Below, one piece after another: positions 5,615 through 8,545 of a stretch of 8,545 bases of DNA; position 1 is the first letter of the stretch, and each line of letters opens with the position of its first letter. Under the pieces are notes generated by a model. That model saw only the letters and a list, made by a program, of their open reading frames with translations, was not told where the DNA came from and did not search any database. The position numbers were made by a program, and so were the translations under genes. Source of the stretch: JAADDK01 sp964425415. GTDB taxonomy: Archaea; Thermoplasmatota; Thermoplasmata; Thermoplasmatales; Aciduliprofundaceae. The stretch covers positions 1 through 8,545 of the forward strand of contig CAYRMJ010000059.1 of the NCBI GenBank assembly GCA_964425415.1. Reading direction: 5' to 3'.

Positions 5615-7066
5615 CTCTTACCCCCGATTGTGTACAGAGATTATATCAAAAGAGCATCTGAAATTGCTGATAGAATAAAAAAAGCGGATAGAGTGGTTGT
5701 AGTTTCTCACATTGATGCTGATGGAATAACTTCGGGGAGCATAGCATCTGTAGCTTTAGATAGGCTTGGAGTTGAGTATCGTGTAGATTTTGTCAAGCAG
5801 CTTGACGAAAATAAAATTGAAGAGCTGAAAGATGAAAATCCACCACTTGTTTGGTTCACAGACTTTGGAAGTGGAATGGTTCATCTAATGCATGGATTGA
5901 ACGCAGTTATAACTGATCATCATGTGCCGAGCGCTTTGATGCCCGAGGTTCCTGTCAAATCCAGAAGCAATCTTGACTCTTTTTTCATGGAGGTCTCAAA
6001 GAACTCCGTGCTTCAGCTTAATCCACACCTATTTGGTAGAGATGGCTCCACAGATATCAGTGGTGCAGGAACCACCTATCTTGTTGCCAGAGAGCTAGAT
6101 CCAAGAAACGTGGACTTGTCTGCACTTGCCATTGTGGGAGCAGTTGGAGATATGCAGGACAGCAAAGAGCTCAGACTCACTGGTGCGAATCGCATAATTT
6201 TAGCTGAAGGAAAAGAGCACGGTTACATTGATTACTTCATAGATGCGCGATTTTTCGGCAGAGAGACCAGACCCATATACAAAGTGCTTCAGTACTCCTC
6301 GGACCCAATACTTCCCACGATAACTGGAGATGAAAAGGCTGCAATAAGATTTCTCAAGTCTCATGGAATTCCCCTCAAAAGAGACAGGTGGCGGCGCTGG
6401 GTGGATTTGAGCATGGAAGAAAAGCGAATAATTTTGAGTGAACTGGTAAAGCTGATTCTAAGCATGAGCTACGGATATCAGTTTGCTGAAAGATTGATAG
6501 GAGAGGTTTATGTGTTAGTAAGAGAGAAGGAAGGCACTCCCCTGAGAGATGCAAAGGAATTCGCAACTCTGCTGAACGCTTGCGGAAGATATCTTAAGGC
6601 GGAGATAGGCTTTCAAGTGTGCAGAGGAGATAGAGACGAGTACTTGAAAAAGGCCCTTAATATGCTAAACAATCATCGGAAAAATCTGGTAGAAGGTGTG
6701 AATTTGGTGCGTGAAATTGGAATAACTAAGAGAGAGTACCTCGGGTACTTCCACGCAGGAGATAGAATAAATGAGAATATCGTGGGCATAGTTGCATCCA
6801 TGGTTCTCAATGAGGAGAGAGATGAATTGCCCATAATTGCATTTGCAAACAGCGAGGATGGAAACATAAAAGTCTCAGTGCGAGCACCCAGAAGTCTGGT
6901 CAATAAAGGTGTGGATTTCTCAGTCATCATGAGAGAAGCATCGGCGATGGTTGGTGGCTATGGAGGAGGACACAACATCGCCGCTGGAGCGTCCATTCCT
7001 AAGGGAAAAGAAGATGAATTCATAGACATCGTGGAGAAAATGATTAAGAAACAGTTAGAGAAATGA
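5615..7066 (+). CDS. Archaeal RecJ-like DHH/DHHA1 phosphoesterase (GAN type), 5' end in the gap
   Basis: This looks like a single-stranded-DNA exonuclease of the archaeal RecJ family, whose GAN members bind the GINS complex at the replication fork and are related to eukaryotic Cdc45. Counting from the first visible residue, 483 residues remain. The DHH motifs are SHIDADG (31-37), FTDFGSG (D83), TDHHVP (D101, H102, H103) and GAVGD (D179). The C-terminal DHHA1 domain ends with GGYGGGHNIAAGA (H453). All metal-binding positions that I can see are kept, so it should be an active nuclease rather than a Cdc45-like relic. The length is near full for this family. A GTG at 5630 would give a sensible N-terminus, but no ribosome binding site precedes it, so the start more likely lies within the N run. 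GAN rather than another archaeal DHH nuclease is my best assignment, not certain. Confidence 0.85.
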   Translation, partial: LLPPIVYRDYIKRASEIADRIKKADRVVVVSHIDADGITSGSIASVALDRLGVEYRVDFVKQLDENKIEELKDENPPLVWFTDFGSGMVHLMHGLNAVITDHHVPSALMPEVPVKSRSNLDSFFMEVSKNSVLQLNPHLFGRDGSTDISGAGTTYLVARELDPRNVDLSALAIVGAVGDMQDSKELRLTGANRIILAEGKEHGYIDYFIDARFFGRETRPIYKVLQYSSDPILPTITGDEKAAIRFLKSHGIPLKRDRWRRWVDLSMEEKRIILSELVKLILSMSYGYQFAERLIGEVYVLVREKEGTPLRDAKEFATLLNACGRYLKAEIGFQVCRGDRDEYLKKALNMLNNHRKNLVEGVNLVREIGITKREYLGYFHAGDRINENIVGIVASMVLNEERDELPIIAFANSEDGNIKVSVRAPRSLVNKGVDFSVIMREASAMVGGYGGGHNIAAGASIPKGKEDEFIDIVEKMIKKQLEK

Positions 7067-7067
7067 T

Positions 7068-8545
7068 TCATCTGCATGTCTTGTCCCAGTCCACATTCTC
7101 GCCCTTCTCCTTCTTCACCTTTTCCTCATCAATTTTTTCAAATTTCTTATCTTTATGACTGCCCGGCTCACTTAAATATCCGCGCTTTTTTGCCTGCCAC
7201 TCAATTAAATCTATGAAAATGTGATAGAAGGGCATCATGAATATTCCGTACCACCGCTCTTCAAAGTAATTTTTAAGGATATTTTTGCCTTGTCTGATTC
7301 CATGCGTGAGGCACCTTTTAAGCAGCTCCATGTGTATATCGCTTAGCTTGTACGCTTTGAACCAATCTTTATCTTTGAGCAGTCCCATGGGTACAAAGAA
7401 CATTGGCATTATTATGGCCTTGAAGTCCCAGAGGTCATCCACCAGTTCCAGAGTTTTGATTATGTCCTCTTCCTTCTCTTCTGGAAGCCCTGCAATTAGA
7501 GTCATGGCAGGCTGCATGCCAACGTCCTGCATTATGCCAGCTCCTTCAATAACTATCTCTGGCCATTTATCCGTGGAGAAGGGCTTTGCCTTCTGGGGCA
7601 TTATTATCTTCGCAAGCCTCGGCGAGCCTGTTTCCACCCCTATTTCAGCGCCCCACCATGATTGATTCTCATCAATTATTATCTCTGCAAGCTTGTCCAT
7701 CAGCTTTGAATCATGCTGGCCCTTCACGATTGCCGCCAGACTCGCATGGGCCCATACAATCTTTTTGTAATGCTTCTTGAAGAGCCTATGAAGTTTTATC
7801 AATTTTTCTTCATTTGGAATTATGTATGAGGGTGGCTTTGCTCCGTATAGAAGAACATCTTCACTGTGAATTATTCCGTTCTCCACTCCATTGCGCACAT
7901 TCACCAAAATTTCCCTCTCAATCTTTTCAAATGGCATGTATCTCAGGGGCCTTAGAGTGACAGAGCAGAACTTGCAACCCCGAGGACAACCGCGCATGAC
8001 CTCCACGAGACCGTTAACGCTTGGTAATTTAATTTCAGAAATTTCTTCAATTTTGGGGGATTCAGAGGGCTTAACAGTTAAAAATTTCGGAAGTTCTTCT
8101 CCATTCATAGCTTTTTTAACCAACTCTCCAACAACCAACTCACCCTCTCCATCAACCACCGAATCCACGCCCCACTCCTTCATCTTGTCTTCCCTGTACT
8201 TCCAGTGCCACGCTGCTGGGCCTCCCGCTATTATTTTAACTCCTCTTTTTTTCATTTCTCTAACTGCAGGAGAGTTCATCAGTCTTTCAAATGAGCGAGC
8301 ATTGACAGTCTTTGTCTGAAATATTGATGCAAAGGTGCTGGATGGGGGTCCAAATCCAAAATAATCGTGGTGAGATAGAAGAAGAACCTTTGCCTCATCC
8401 ATATGTTTATGAAGATGGTCCGGGTCTATTATGGCTGCATCGTAACCATCGTCTATCAACTTAGCCTCAATCTTTCTCAGTCCGTAGGGTGCCTCAAGAG
8501 GCCTCCCTTCACGGTCAACTATCTTCACCTTGGGAGCGAAGAGCC
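7068..8545 (-). CDS. Radical SAM protein with N-terminal Rossmann-like domain, 5' end beyond the window
   Basis: This is a radical SAM enzyme of unknown substrate. Numbered from the GTG at 8528, the cluster motif CX3CX2C is C181, C185, C188 (MRGCPRGCKFCSVT), followed by typical TIM-barrel elements such as GAEIGVETGSPRL and LIAGLPEEKEEDI. Before it is a region of about 170 residues with IIAGGPAAWHW and DSVVDGEGE, the layout of cobalamin-binding radical SAM proteins, but I see no DXHXXG motif. The C-terminus is a charged, Lys/Glu-rich tail of about 30 residues. The frame stays open upstream of GTG 8528 to the window edge (LFAPK precedes it), and that GTG has no ribosome binding site, so I treat the gene as partial. 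It converges on the DHH gene, with stops one base apart. Confidence 0.85.
   Translation of the reverse strand, partial: LFAPKVKIVDREGRPLEAPYGLRKIEAKLIDDGYDAAIIDPDHLHKHMDEAKVLLLSHHDYFGFGPPSSTFASIFQTKTVNARSFERLMNSPAVREMKKRGVKIIAGGPAAWHWKYREDKMKEWGVDSVVDGEGELVVGELVKKAMNGEELPKFLTVKPSESPKIEEISEIKLPSVNGLVEVMRGCPRGCKFCSVTLRPLRYMPFEKIEREILVNVRNGVENGIIHSEDVLLYGAKPPSYIIPNEEKLIKLHRLFKKHYKKIVWAHASLAAIVKGQHDSKLMDKLAEIIIDENQSWWGAEIGVETGSPRLAKIIMPQKAKPFSTDKWPEIVIEGAGIMQDVGMQPAMTLIAGLPEEKEEDIIKTLELVDDLWDFKAIIMPMFFVPMGLLKDKDWFKAYKLSDIHMELLKRCLTHGIRQGKNILKNYFEERWYGIFMMPFYHIFIDLIEWQAKKRGYLSEPGSHKDKKFEKIDEEKVKKEKGENVDWDKTCR

Noticed and set aside
5201..7066. Novel oxidoreductase-nuclease fusion protein
   Set aside because: The join is 100 N, IorB is cut off at half length, and the DHH part begins right at the gap, so the continuous frame is an assembly effect.
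7117..7155. T-rich stretch after the DHH gene, resembling an archaeal poly-T terminator
   Set aside because: It lies inside the radical SAM coding sequence, and the T runs are simply the complement of Lys codons in its charged tail.
7285..7665. Plus-strand open frame of 126 codons opposite the radical SAM gene
   Set aside because: Antisense to a conserved gene; Ser-rich low-complexity translation with no motif.

Overview
The window looks like chromosomal DNA of an archaeon, most likely a euryarchaeote that ferments peptides. The support is multi-subunit 2-oxoacid:ferredoxin oxidoreductases in the archaeal G-D-A-B subunit order, an archaeal RecJ/GAN-type DHH nuclease, and Shine-Dalgarno sites of the form GGTGAT or GGAGGTGAT just before most starts. 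A Thermoplasmata/Aciduliprofundum-like source would fit, but that is a guess; no marker gene here fixes the taxon.

Layout. (1) Bases 1-338 hold a small gene of unknown function. As written it stops at 268. A second reading frame continues it in protein-like sequence up to base 338, directly against the next start, and a tandem GAGC repeat at 196-206 sits where the frames would have to switch. (2) Bases 339-5514 are a tightly packed six-gene operon: gamma, delta, alpha and beta subunits of a VOR/POR-family oxidoreductase, then iorA and the first half of iorB. Junctions are 4-base ATGA overlaps, direct stop-start abutments or a 2-base gap. (3) Bases 5515-5614 are exactly 100 N, which looks like a scaffold placeholder. 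The reading frame that runs through it from iorB into the next gene is a chimera of two unrelated proteins. (4) Bases 5615-7066 are nearly all of a DHH/DHHA1 phosphoesterase of the archaeal RecJ/GAN type, with its start hidden in the gap. (5) Bases 7068-8545, on the minus strand, are a radical SAM protein that converges on the nuclease gene with one base between the stops and runs off the right edge.

How the genes work together. The operon encodes two enzymes that take 2-oxoacids made by transamination of amino acids, decarboxylate them oxidatively on thiamine pyrophosphate, form acyl- or aryl-acetyl-CoA and reduce ferredoxin. Sequence signatures in the alpha and beta subunits favour the 2-oxoisovalerate (branched-chain) lineage over pyruvate. 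IorAB handles aryl pyruvates from Trp, Phe and Tyr. The operon therefore reads as a unit for branched-chain and aromatic amino-acid fermentation. The nuclease and radical SAM genes beyond the gap have no visible link to it.

I see no CRISPR array, mobile element, tRNA or rRNA. The window is mostly ordinary metabolism. The points that most deserve a second look are the frame-split small gene at the left end and the false fusion across the N gap.
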